Assembly: GCA_965238025.1 (NCBI GenBank)
Contig: OZ250162.1
Span: forward strand, 620,001 to 684,000
DNA length: 64,000 bases
Source of the DNA: Pelagihabitans sp965238025
GTDB lineage: Bacteria; Bacteroidota; Bacteroidia; Flavobacteriales; Flavobacteriaceae
Direction of reading: 5' to 3'
Within the stretch, counting starts at the first letter, position 1; each line of letters opens with the position of its first letter. Shown here one piece after another: positions 17,573 to 26,260 of the stretch. The position numbers were made by a program, and so were the translations under genes. Under the pieces are notes generated by a model. The model did no database searches, was not told the origin of the DNA, and saw only the letters and a program-made list of their open reading frames with translations.

Positions 17573-18295
17573 TTAGTGGGTTTCGTTTAAGGTCCAGTCG
17601 TAGGGGTAATACGAAACCTTTGATTTTGGAGGAAGTTTATCGGTTTTGTATGTATTGATGAAATCAACCACTGTACCACCATGTTCAAAATCGCCTTTGT
17701 ACCATTCAAATATCTGAGAGATTTTTACTTTGTTTTTTGCCACTTTAATAAAGCCCGGGTTATTCAATGCCTTTGTTGTTTGTTTCGTCAACTGGGCATC
17801 TAAGGTCGCAGGTTTATAGGCGGCCGAAATTATCGGGGGACAGCCTAATCCGGCACAGACCAATACAAAATGAAATCTGGCTTCCTTGGGGAACTTAGCC
17901 CGGAGCTTTTTATTTTCAATATCATTCAGCGTAATGCTTGTGCCGCCGAGATCGTATTTGGTCTTGTCAAAAAATCCGCCAACGTCTAATGGGGATTTTA
18001 AGGGGTAGTTGTTCACAATTCCTTTTATTACCGACAAGTTATAGGCATTAATCCAAAAGGCCTGATATTCATTGGGATTGTCCTTTGAGACCGTTATCGT
18101 TTTGGCCGTCTCAAGTAAATTGTCCAATTCAGAAGTATCAGCTTTGATGTTCTTATAATTTACCTTGCCATTTTTAACATGCGCCTTAAAAAAGGCATTG
18201 GACCCGGAAAAGAACCCAGAAGTACTTTGTGCAAATGCCAAGGTCGTTCCTAATAGAAAAACGATTGCTAAATTTATTCCTTTACTTCTCTTCAT
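17573..18295 (-). CDS. DUF547 domain protein, exported
   Basis: This 240-aa protein has a signal peptide (residues 8-23, cleavage near LAFAQS). It then carries the DUF547 domain: NGKVNYKNIKADTSELDNLL, EYQAFWINAYNLSVIKGIV, RFHFVLVCAGLGCPPIISAAY and FEWYKGDF. The Cys in CAGLGCP is conserved in the family, which has a papain-like appearance but no proven activity. It is the first gene of the envelope operon read on the minus strand. Confidence 0.82.
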   Translation of the reverse strand: MKRSKGINLAIVFLLGTTLAFAQSTSGFFSGSNAFFKAHVKNGKVNYKNIKADTSELDNLLETAKTITVSKDNPNEYQAFWINAYNLSVIKGIVNNYPLKSPLDVGGFFDKTKYDLGGTSITLNDIENKKLRAKFPKEARFHFVLVCAGLGCPPIISAAYKPATLDAQLTKQTTKALNNPGFIKVAKNKVKISQIFEWYKGDFEHGGTVVDFINTYKTDKLPPKSKVSYYPYDWTLNETH

Positions 18296-18534
18296 AATAA
18301 TTTGGTATTGTTATTCAAAACTGAAATCTCTGTCGAAGGTTTTTTAACATCCCTACAAAAATAATAGACTTTTATGTTTTTTTTAAGATTATAAAAATCA
18401 GCGGGTTACACGTTCGAAAGACTTATACAAACCTTACAAAATTGATTCGTATTTAAATTCTTTCTAAATTAAACATCGCATTTAAGTTCTTACATTTAAA
18501 GGCGACCTAATTCGCAACTAGCAACTAAAAGCAC

Positions 18535-19905
18535 ATGGAACATATTGTTATTATAGGTAATGGCATTGCAGGGGTGTCGGCCGCACGGCACATCCGTAAA
18601 CTTTCCGACAAGCACATTACCATCATCTCTGCTGAAAGTGAGTATTTCTTTTCCCGAACGGCATTAATGTATGTGTATATGGGGCATATGAAATTCGAGC
18701 ACACCCAGCCATATGAAAACTGGTTCTGGAAAAAGAACCGGATAGATTTGATGCAAGGCTATGTCATCAATGTAAACCATTCCGATAAAAAGCTGGTTTT
18801 AGAGCCTGCCCGTCCGTCAGGCGGGGGTGGAAAAGAGATCACCTACGATAAACTGATTATTGCCACAGGATCCAAACCGAATAAATTTGGCTGGCCAGGA
18901 CAAGACCTCAAAGGGGTTCAGGGGCTGTACTCCAAACAAGACCTAGAGCAGTTAGAGGTTAATGCGCCTAACAAAGAAACCTGTAAACGGGTGGTCATCG
19001 TCGGCGGCGGTCTGATCGGAATAGAAATGGCCGAAATGCTCCGAAGCCGAAAAATACCCGTAACCTTTTTAGTACGTGAGGATAGTTTTTGGAATGGGGT
19101 CCTGCCCAAAGGCGAATCCCAAATGCTGAACGAACATATTTTAGATCACCATATCGACTTGCGATTGGCAACCAATTTGGTTGAGATCATTGCCGATGAA
19201 AATGGGTGGGCCAAGGCGGTTACTACAGACAAAGGAGACACAATTGAATGTACGGTCGTGGGACTTACAGCTGGTGTTTCGCCCAATATTGATTTTCTAA
19301 AGGAAAGTGGTATCGAGCTGGGACGTGGTGTAAAAGTGAACCGTCATTTGGAAACGAATATCCCCGATGTTTATGCGATTGGCGATTGTGCAGAGCAACG
19401 AGAAGGAGGTATCGGGAACCGAAGGCCTATTGAAGCGGTTTGGTATACCGGGCGTATGATGGGCGAAACCCTGGCGCAGACCATTTGCGGGAATCGATTG
19501 GAATACAAGCCGGGGCATTGGTTCAATTCCGCTAAGTTTTTAGATATCGAATACCAGACCTACGGTTGGGTCTTTAGCGAACGTAGTATGAAAGAGTACG
19601 AACAGCATTTTCACTGGAGGCATGCCAAAGAACTTATTTGCATTACGATGTCCTTTCATAAAGAAACAAAACAATTTTTGGGCATCAACACCTTTGGTAT
19701 TCGTATGCGCCATGAAATTTTTGACCGCTGGCTTACCGAGGAACGTGATGCAAACTATGTGATGGAACATTTAAAAGATGCCAATTTCGACCCTGAATTT
19801 TATGCCCAATACGAAGGGCAGATTGTATCGGCATTCAATTCGGAATACGGGACAAACATCTCGCCCAAGAAGAAAAGTTGGAAACGAATTTTTGCTACTA
19901 GCTAA
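18535..19905 (+). CDS. NAD(P)H/FAD-dependent oxidoreductase
   Basis: A pyridine-nucleotide-disulphide-type flavoprotein (456 aa) like rubredoxin/nitrite-reductase NADH modules. The FAD motif GNGIAGVSAARH is at residues 8-19, the NAD(P) motif VVIVGGGLIGIEMAEML lies near residues 158-174, and the second FAD contact is VYAIGDCAE. The next gene encodes a membrane 4Fe-4S protein, so the pair may move electrons between NAD(P)H and a quinone or periplasmic partner. Residues 90-100 (EPARPSGGGGK) are encoded by a palindromic repeat piece, cctgcccgtccgtcaggcgg at 18805-18824, that looks inserted in frame in a loop. Confidence 0.85.
   Translation: MEHIVIIGNGIAGVSAARHIRKLSDKHITIISAESEYFFSRTALMYVYMGHMKFEHTQPYENWFWKKNRIDLMQGYVINVNHSDKKLVLEPARPSGGGGKEITYDKLIIATGSKPNKFGWPGQDLKGVQGLYSKQDLEQLEVNAPNKETCKRVVIVGGGLIGIEMAEMLRSRKIPVTFLVREDSFWNGVLPKGESQMLNEHILDHHIDLRLATNLVEIIADENGWAKAVTTDKGDTIECTVVGLTAGVSPNIDFLKESGIELGRGVKVNRHLETNIPDVYAIGDCAEQREGGIGNRRPIEAVWYTGRMMGETLAQTICGNRLEYKPGHWFNSAKFLDIEYQTYGWVFSERSMKEYEQHFHWRHAKELICITMSFHKETKQFLGINTFGIRMRHEIFDRWLTEERDANYVMEHLKDANFDPEFYAQYEGQIVSAFNSEYGTNISPKKKSWKRIFATS
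18803..18829. repeat. palindromic repeat piece inserted in frame in the FAD oxidoreductase
   Basis: The core is cctgcccgtccgtcaggcgg. The same kind of GC-rich motif occurs in the cassette island (ctcgccggcaggcggg, 31151-31164), upstream of argC (cccgcccgaatggtacgggcggg) and inside the mutB insertion. Here it is translated as PARPSGGGG. Confidence 0.55.
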
Positions 19906-19920
19906 AATCATAAATACTGT

Positions 19921-19996
19921 CAGGTCGAGCTGTCACATCGAGCGCAGTCGAGATGCGAGACCTAAACCAAAAAAAGATTTCCCTCTTCAGGGAAAT
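19921..19996. repeat. composite palindromic repeat upstream of the 4Fe-4S gene
   Basis: Two units lie side by side. The first is tgtcacatcgagcgcagtcgagatg (19931 onward), related to the repeat inside mutB. The second is atttccctcttcagggaaat (19977-19996), a perfect 8-bp-arm palindrome. The second is followed by tgacaataaaata and then the ATG at 20017, 20 nt away, matching the start-proximal copies elsewhere. Confidence 0.65.
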
Positions 19997-20016
19997 GACA
20001 ATAAAATAATTTATTC

Positions 20017-21594
20017 ATGAAAGCAATAAAAAATATAGGCCTGGTAATCTTCCTAATCGGATTGGCAATCTTTACCGCCTTACCGCTTGTCGGGTCCTTT
20101 AAATTAGACCAGAGCACTCTTGATACAATCGTTACCGAGAAAAGAATAAAAAGCGAATTCTTTATCGAAACCATGCAAAAAGATGTGGTGGGCAAAGAAT
20201 TAGGGATGCCCGCACTTTCCTCGATAGTTTCCGAAGCGCTGGAGAAGGCAAATACACATCATGTAAAAAACAAGGAGTACAAAAAGAAAATCTATACCAG
20301 CGCCAGCGATATGGCAGCACTTATCGGTAAAAAATCGGGAACTGGTTTCATTGTGGAAAACAAAGGTTTACTATGGTTCCTCACCTTCGGGTTAGGCATC
20401 ATCGGTGCACTAATGTTTATTCTTCCCAATGTGGTTTTATTGGGCAAAAAAGGAATCAAAAATGATGGAATCTATCATGAGAATGCGACCAACAAGGGTT
20501 GGATCGCTTGGCTGGTTTTTATCTTTTTGGTGGGGTTTTATTTGATTCTATATTTTAAATCGGAATACGCGGTAAACTGGACTTATTTAGTAGACCCAAT
20601 TAGTGAAAGTTTAAGTGGTAACCCGGCGGGACATTGGTTCGTGTACGGATTTATGTATTGCGTGGTCATGACCGTTATGGCCGTTCGTATGTACATTAAA
20701 TACCGTCACAATGTGTATCAAATGGTGCGTACCACTTCGGTATTGTTCTTCCAGATTGTATTTGCATTTTTAATTCCCGAAATCATGGTGCGCTTGCAAA
20801 TGCCATACTATGATTTTAAAAATGCCTTTCCCTTGGATTATGATTTCTTTTTCAGCTGGAATTTAAAGGAACTCCTAAACAGCGGAGGTATAGGTCTGTT
20901 TATTCTTGTATGGGGCACGGTGCTTACCTTGGTAATCGTCCCTGTTATGGTCTATTTCTTTGGAAAAAGATGGTATTGCTCCTGGGTTTGTGGCTGTGGT
21001 GGACTTGCCGAAACCCTTGGAGACCCCTATCGCCAGCATTCCAGCAAATCGTTGTTTTCCTGGAAAGTAGAACGATGGTTGATTCACGGCGTACTATTGT
21101 TCGCAGTGGTAATGACGGGTATGACCTTGTACAGCTTTTTTTCGGAGACCGGAACAGTCTTGGGTATAAAGACCCAAAGCGTACAAAACACCTATAGCCT
21201 TGCCATTGGTGCTGTCTTTGCTGGGGTAATCGGTACAGGCTTCTATCCTATTTTCGGTAACCGGATGTGGTGCAGGTTCGGTTGCCCGCTTGCTGCTTAT
21301 TTAGGCTTTGTACAACGTTTTAAATCCCGTTTTAGAATTACCACTAATGGCGGTCAATGCATCTCCTGCGGAAACTGTTCTACCTATTGCGAGCAAGGTA
21401 TCGATGTTCGGGCCTATGCACAGAAAGGGGAAAACATCATACGATCTAGTTGTGTAGGTTGCGGTATTTGCTCCGCTGTTTGCCCACGTGGTGTTCTAAA
21501 ATTGGAAAATGGTCCCGAGGCCGGACGCATCAACCCCACCCAGGTGCTATTGGGCAATGATGTGGACTTGATGGAACTGGTGAATAAGAAGTAA
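20017..21594 (+). CDS. membrane 4Fe-4S protein, NosR/CcoG-like
   Basis: This 525-aa integral membrane protein has an N-terminal TM helix, a periplasmic stretch, and at least five more TM helices from residue ~125 on. Cysteine motifs typical of the NapH/NosR/CcoG polyferredoxin group follow: CSWVCGC (Cys321, 325, 327), CRFGC (419, 423), and two 4Fe-4S motifs, CISCGNCSTYC (448-458) and CVGCGICSAVC (479-489). It probably passes electrons across or along the membrane together with the FAD oxidoreductase encoded just upstream. The exact pathway is unknown. It is not adjacent to nos or cco genes here, so I give no symbol. Confidence 0.8.
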   Translation: MKAIKNIGLVIFLIGLAIFTALPLVGSFKLDQSTLDTIVTEKRIKSEFFIETMQKDVVGKELGMPALSSIVSEALEKANTHHVKNKEYKKKIYTSASDMAALIGKKSGTGFIVENKGLLWFLTFGLGIIGALMFILPNVVLLGKKGIKNDGIYHENATNKGWIAWLVFIFLVGFYLILYFKSEYAVNWTYLVDPISESLSGNPAGHWFVYGFMYCVVMTVMAVRMYIKYRHNVYQMVRTTSVLFFQIVFAFLIPEIMVRLQMPYYDFKNAFPLDYDFFFSWNLKELLNSGGIGLFILVWGTVLTLVIVPVMVYFFGKRWYCSWVCGCGGLAETLGDPYRQHSSKSLFSWKVERWLIHGVLLFAVVMTGMTLYSFFSETGTVLGIKTQSVQNTYSLAIGAVFAGVIGTGFYPIFGNRMWCRFGCPLAAYLGFVQRFKSRFRITTNGGQCISCGNCSTYCEQGIDVRAYAQKGENIIRSSCVGCGICSAVCPRGVLKLENGPEAGRINPTQVLLGNDVDLMELVNKK

Positions 21595-21779
21595 GGCAAA
21601 CACAAATTCAAGCGTCAAGTTCAAGTTTAAACGTGAATCGTATACTGAATTTTTAATTCTTCATTCTTAATCATTCATTAAAATAAGATGTAAGACCGCT
21701 GCGCTTTTAGAAATAAGACAAAAGACAATTCGGAATACCAAGGTCACGCTGAGCCACTGCCCTTTTTTTGATTCGTTCC

Positions 21780-23351
21780 TTAATTCCAGATGTTCTGCAA
21801 TGCGTAAATCTTTCCCTCTTTAAGTCTTAGCTCCCCATCACTTGAGAAGAGCGAGATTCTCGTGAACTTCTCGGTCGGAAAAAAGATATCGGTAAAATTC
21901 AAAATGCCTCCATCGGTAAAAATTTCAACCGACGAAGCATCTAAAAACACGGAAAGATCTAGATTTGTTTGCCCAAGTTCTAACGGGGCAGTATGTATCT
22001 CATTATAAAACTCCTCAGAAAATTTGTTCTTGCTTGATTCTGTTCGGTCGACTGTTAGGGAATCGTTTTCTTTATCGATCGTAATAATCAAGCGTTCCCC
22101 AAATTCGTTGGAGAGTTCTATCCCAAATTGACTGGCCGTTGTTTTTTGAAGGTCAACAAGCAGTTTTAGCTCACATTGCAATGGATCAAAAGAGCCGGTG
22201 ATGCTGGCTGTATCTTTAACAACCAGAGGTTCTATGGATATTTCAGATGCTCGCAAAGATTCCATTTCCTTTACCGGAAAAGACCTTAGCTTAAAATCAT
22301 CTCCATCTCGGTAGAGCACCAATTCCCTTGGTAAGGTCATGGAGCTTCGCCACACTTTCGTAGGTACTATTTGGGCATATTGCCAGTTAGACATCCATCC
22401 TATTCCAATGCGTCTTCCATCTTCCTCAGGAATATTATCCCAAGTCACGAAGGCATAATTGTCGGTACCCCAATCCAACCATTTTTGCTTCGTAGGGTCG
22501 CTTTTAAATACAATCCCGTCAAAATCACCCACAAAATATGAAGTTGCCGTTCCTCCGTTTGGGGCCTTTTTTTGAATACTTACCATCAAAACCCATTTGG
22601 TTATTCCCTCATTTTCAACTTCAATCGGAAACAAATCTGGGCATTCCCATAGCCGATCGTCACCGTTAATGCCAAATTCTGAAATTAGTTTCCAGTCTTT
22701 CAAATTTTCCGACGAAAAGAACTGGACTTTATCATACACGGCAAGGGACATTATCCATTTTTTTGATTCCTCATGCCAAACCACTTTGGGATCTCTAAAA
22801 TCCTTTATCTTTTGTAGATTGGGAATAACAGGGTTTCCGGCATACTTTGTCCATGACCTACCTTTATCTATGCTATAAGCGATACTTTGTTTTTGAAAGT
22901 CATTGGTCTTCGCTTTTTCCCCCTCCATATCGTGATGTGTAAAGGCGGCCACTATTGGCGGATTGTTTTCTGATCCGAAGCCCGATGTATTGTTTATGTC
23001 TACTACGGTGCCACCTGAAAAAATAAGTCCCAACGAATCTGGATACAACGCTATTGGCAAATGATTCCATCGCACTAAATCTTTAGATACCGCATGACCC
23101 CAGTGCATTGGCCCCCAAACCGTACTATCTGGATAGTATTGGTAACTCAAATGATACTCCCCATCATAATAAAACATTCCGTTCGGATCGTTCATCCATT
23201 TTAAAGGTGGTGTAAAATGAAATTGGGGGCGATGCGGCTCATTATAATTTTTGGCATCGACCCTATCCGGTTTTTTGATTTGAACCTTTTCTTGCTTACA
23301 GCTTAAACAGGTCAGAAGTAGTACTATTAGGATACTAGTAATATATTTCAT
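21780..23351 (-). CDS. GH32 fructan hydrolase (levanase/inulinase type), lipoprotein
   Basis: This 523-aa enzyme hydrolyses beta-fructosidic bonds of sucrose, inulin or levan. All three GH32 motifs are present: WMNDPNG with nucleophile Asp55, FRDPKV with Asp187, and WECPDLF with acid/base Glu236. The N-terminal five-bladed propeller is followed by the C-terminal beta-sandwich (DLSVFLDASSVEIFTDGG). A lipoprotein signal (ILIVLLLTCLSC) anchors it to a membrane. The stop-to-start gap to the upstream sugar porter gene is 2 bp, so fructose release and uptake are coupled in one operon. Confidence 0.9.
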   Translation of the reverse strand: MKYITSILIVLLLTCLSCKQEKVQIKKPDRVDAKNYNEPHRPQFHFTPPLKWMNDPNGMFYYDGEYHLSYQYYPDSTVWGPMHWGHAVSKDLVRWNHLPIALYPDSLGLIFSGGTVVDINNTSGFGSENNPPIVAAFTHHDMEGEKAKTNDFQKQSIAYSIDKGRSWTKYAGNPVIPNLQKIKDFRDPKVVWHEESKKWIMSLAVYDKVQFFSSENLKDWKLISEFGINGDDRLWECPDLFPIEVENEGITKWVLMVSIQKKAPNGGTATSYFVGDFDGIVFKSDPTKQKWLDWGTDNYAFVTWDNIPEEDGRRIGIGWMSNWQYAQIVPTKVWRSSMTLPRELVLYRDGDDFKLRSFPVKEMESLRASEISIEPLVVKDTASITGSFDPLQCELKLLVDLQKTTASQFGIELSNEFGERLIITIDKENDSLTVDRTESSKNKFSEEFYNEIHTAPLELGQTNLDLSVFLDASSVEIFTDGGILNFTDIFFPTEKFTRISLFSSDGELRLKEGKIYALQNIWN

Positions 23352-23353
23352 CG

Positions 23354-24676
23354 TTATCGATTTTTCTTACTTAATAATTCTTGCATATCTTCTAAAGAAA
23401 CACCTTTTGTTTCAGGCATTACAAATGCCACGAAAAGCAACTGTAGAAGCATCATAAAGGCGAAAAATGAAAAAACCACACCCGCTCCGATAGTTGAAAA
23501 TAATACAGGTATCAAAGAGGGAACCACAGCTGCCAAAATCCAATGTACGGAACTACCGAAAGATTGCCCTGAACCCCTTAAGTGGTTCGGGAATATTTCA
23601 GAAATGAACACCCAGATTACCGTACCTTGACCTATAGCGTGCGCCGCAATGAACAGGAATAAAAATATCGGCATAGCCATACCCTCCCAATTAAAGAAGA
23701 AAGCACAGGCCACAAGTGATAATGACACTATGTAACCAATAGAACCCGCATACATCAGCTGTTTACGCCCTACCCTATCAATTAAGTAAATACCCAAAAG
23801 TGTGAAAAGCATGTTGACAACCCCGATGCCTATACTGCTTAACAATGCCGAACTCTCTGCAAGGCCAGCCTCGGTCATTATTCTAGGGGCATAGTATAAG
23901 AAAGCATTAATACCTGATAGTTGGTTAAAGAAGGCAATACTAAAAGCGAGTATTAAAGGAAACCGGTATTTTTTAATAAAAATGGTTTCGTGAGGCACGG
24001 TGTTTTCCATTTCCTCTTTAATATTCAGCATCATTTTTTCTGGATCTTGATCCGGGTTGATCAATTGAAGCACATCTTGCGCCTCGTCATTTCTGAATTT
24101 GGTAAGCAACCATCTTGGGCTCTTCGGAACGGTTAAAGCGAAGACGGTATATAGAGCGGCAGGAATCGCCTCTACCCCGACCATCCAGCGCCATGCATTT
24201 TCGCCAATACCATTTAGCAAATAGTTGGAAAAAAAGGCAATCAAGATTCCGAATACAATATTGAACTGATATAATCCGACAAGCTTACCCCTATCTTTGG
24301 CAGGGGCGATTTCCGAGATGTATGCCGGAGCAGCAATCGTAGACGCCCCTACACCAAGACCTCCAAGAAATCTAAAGGCCGCAAACGTAATCGGGTCATT
24401 GGCAAACGCTGAGCCTAACGCAGAAACCGTATAGAGAATACCGATCCATATTAAGGTTTTCTTACGTCCGATTTTATTCGTGGGGATACTACCAAATAAT
24501 GCGCCAACCACAGTTCCCCATAACGCCATTCCGACCACCACAATTCCGTGAAAAACATCTGAGGAATTCCATAAGGCTTGTAATTTTTTATCGGCTCCCG
24601 AGATAACAACCGTATCAAACCCAAATAGAAATCCTGCTAAGGCCGCGGTAATAGACCAAATCCATATTTTTTTCAT
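23354..24676 (-). CDS. sugar porter-family MFS transporter
   Basis: A 12-TM proton or facilitated hexose transporter of 440 aa. Family signatures seen are GFLFGFDTVVISG in TM1, NKIGRKKTLI after TM2, FRFLGGLGVG, EIAPAKDRGKLVGLYQ, PKSPRWLL before the central loop, QLSGINAFLYYAPRI in TM7 and VMPETKG at the end. The immediately downstream GH32 gene makes fructose a likely substrate. The gene heads the minus-strand operon, and its promoter should lie in the 390-bp gap upstream. Confidence 0.9.
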   Translation of the reverse strand: MKKIWIWSITAALAGFLFGFDTVVISGADKKLQALWNSSDVFHGIVVVGMALWGTVVGALFGSIPTNKIGRKKTLIWIGILYTVSALGSAFANDPITFAAFRFLGGLGVGASTIAAPAYISEIAPAKDRGKLVGLYQFNIVFGILIAFFSNYLLNGIGENAWRWMVGVEAIPAALYTVFALTVPKSPRWLLTKFRNDEAQDVLQLINPDQDPEKMMLNIKEEMENTVPHETIFIKKYRFPLILAFSIAFFNQLSGINAFLYYAPRIMTEAGLAESSALLSSIGIGVVNMLFTLLGIYLIDRVGRKQLMYAGSIGYIVSLSLVACAFFFNWEGMAMPIFLFLFIAAHAIGQGTVIWVFISEIFPNHLRGSGQSFGSSVHWILAAVVPSLIPVLFSTIGAGVVFSFFAFMMLLQLLFVAFVMPETKGVSLEDMQELLSKKNR

Positions 24677-25066
24677 AATAGAAAGTCTTTAATTTGCCCA
24701 CCAAGGTACCCTTAGAAGGCAAGGAGGTATACGCCTGAGGCTGCAATCTGTTATATTTTGTTAATGAATATATCTTATTTTTTAAAAAGATTGATGACCA
24801 AAACTTAAAAATCAAACCCAAACGCACACTCTAACGATGTAGTTTTGATGATGTTACCCAGTTTTTAATATTGAGGTCCCCCAAAACATCATTATTGAGC
24901 AGAAGTGGTCAAACATTTACCCAAACTTATTTTCGGAAAAATTATAAAAATGTAAGTACGCAATAATGTAATGCTAAGATTTTCGAAGCGCATTTTCAGA
25001 TACAAAACACCTTCGTCATGTTAGTTCAGTTTACTATATTCGACCAACATTAAAAGCATTTCCATT
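24677..25066. other. 390-bp divergent intergenic region
   Basis: This gap separates the divergent GH32/sugar porter operon and the YwqK-glycosyltransferase operon and must hold both promoters. I see no gene in it. An imperfect inverted pair atgatgtt (24848-24855) and aacatcat (24884-24891) could be an operator, but nothing supports that beyond symmetry. Confidence 0.5.
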
Positions 25067-25549
25067 TTGATTAAAATAACGTTCTTGTTAACTTTCTTTT
25101 TAGCCTTCGGGAATCCAGCCGAGAAGTGGGGCGATTACCATAAAGAATATTACCAGAATGGTACGACCAAGGCCGAAGGTTGGATGAAAAATGGGCAAAA
25201 AGATGGGTATTGGCGCTTTTATCACCCAAACGGAAAACTCTCCGAAAAAGGGCATTTCACTACCGGAAAACGAACCTCTTATTGGTATTTCTACTCCGAA
25301 AAGGGGAAGTTGGAACAAGAGGGCCATTACGAAAACGGAACAAAGGCCGATTGGTGGCTATTTTATGATGCACAAGGTAAAATTAACCATAAATGCCAGC
25401 TTAGTGGAGGAAAAAAGAATGGCTACTGTCTTCAATATAGGAACAACGATATCGTAAAAGCCGAAAAATATAGCAACGGAAAAAAGATAAAGGCGTGGTA
25501 CAGCTTTAGTAGTTTTAAAAAGGAAAACAATTTATCCGATTTGCGTTAA
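25067..25549 (+). CDS. YwqK-family MORN-like repeat protein
   Basis: This 160-aa exported protein is built of MORN-variant repeats (YYQNGTTKAEGWMKNGQKDG, YHPNGKLSEKGHF and so on; about five copies) of the kind annotated as YwqK antitoxin. A short hydrophobic start (ITFLLTFFLAFG) looks like a signal sequence. The start is TTG at 25067, with no ATG at a better place. Its stop overlaps the next gene's ATG (TAATG), so it is tightly coupled to two glycosyltransferase genes. A true antitoxin role is unlikely with a signal sequence and this context. Confidence 0.72.
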   Translation: MIKITFLLTFFLAFGNPAEKWGDYHKEYYQNGTTKAEGWMKNGQKDGYWRFYHPNGKLSEKGHFTTGKRTSYWYFYSEKGKLEQEGHYENGTKADWWLFYDAQGKINHKCQLSGGKKNGYCLQYRNNDIVKAEKYSNGKKIKAWYSFSSFKKENNLSDLR

Positions 25550-26259
25550 TGACCACTCCCCTAGCATCCGTTCCCAATATTAAGGTAATCATACCCGCTT
25601 TTAACGAGGCCGATTCCATTGCCAGCGTAATTCGCGAACTGCCCGATTCCGTTTCAGAAGTAGTAGTGGTTAACAATGGTTCTAATGACGATACCGCCAG
25701 CAACGCCGAAAACGCGGGCGCAACGGTATTGACCGAAAATAGAAAAGGGTATGGCTATGCCTGCCTTTGTGGTATGGATTATATCGCAAAAGCATCTGAC
25801 CGACCTGATATTATCGTATTTATTGACGGGGACTACTCCGACTATCCTGAAGAATTGAATAAGGTAGTTGCTCCGATTATCAAGGACGATGTTGATATGG
25901 TTATCGGCTCCAGGGTCAGGGAATTGCGGGAAGATGGCAGTATGACCCCGCAACAAATTTTCGGTAACTGGTTGGCGACCAGCCTAATGAAATTGTTCTT
26001 TAGGGCAACATTTACCGACTTAGGTCCGTTTAGGGCTATAAAATACGATAAGTTGCTTGCCCTGCAGATGCAGGACAAAACATACGGATGGACCGTAGAA
26101 ATGCAACTAAAAGCTTTAAAGCAAAAATTTACATATACCGAAGTACCAGTACGTTACAAAAAAAGAATTGGCATTTCAAAAGTATCGGGAACGGTAAAAG
26201 GTAGTATATTTGCGGGCATAAAAATCCTTGGGTGGATTTTCAAATACAGTATCAAATAA
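25549..26259 (+). CDS. family 2 glycosyltransferase (DPM1-like)
   Basis: This 236-aa soluble GT-A enzyme transfers sugar from a nucleotide sugar, probably to a polyprenyl phosphate. Motifs are VIIPAFNEADSIASVI, VVNNGSNDDTA, the metal-binding DGDYSDYP (residues ~91-98) and GSRVRE. It has no TM segments, as expected for the catalytic part of a dolichol-phosphate mannosyltransferase-like protein. It is followed after 1 bp by a membrane glycosyltransferase gene and preceded by an overlapping YwqK gene. The sugar and acceptor are unknown. Confidence 0.85.
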   Translation: MTTPLASVPNIKVIIPAFNEADSIASVIRELPDSVSEVVVVNNGSNDDTASNAENAGATVLTENRKGYGYACLCGMDYIAKASDRPDIIVFIDGDYSDYPEELNKVVAPIIKDDVDMVIGSRVRELREDGSMTPQQIFGNWLATSLMKLFFRATFTDLGPFRAIKYDKLLALQMQDKTYGWTVEMQLKALKQKFTYTEVPVRYKKRIGISKVSGTVKGSIFAGIKILGWIFKYSIK

Positions 26260-26260
26260 A

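Noticed and set aside
24848..24891. Inverted pair atgatgtt/aacatcat as an operator of the fructan operon
   Set aside because: Short arms with a 28-base separation in AT-rich DNA are expected by chance, and no regulator gene is nearby.
25067..25549. YwqK-like protein as the antitoxin of a toxin-antitoxin pair
   Set aside because: It has a signal-like N-terminus and overlaps glycosyltransferase genes; no toxin gene is adjacent. The label comes from a repeat family name.
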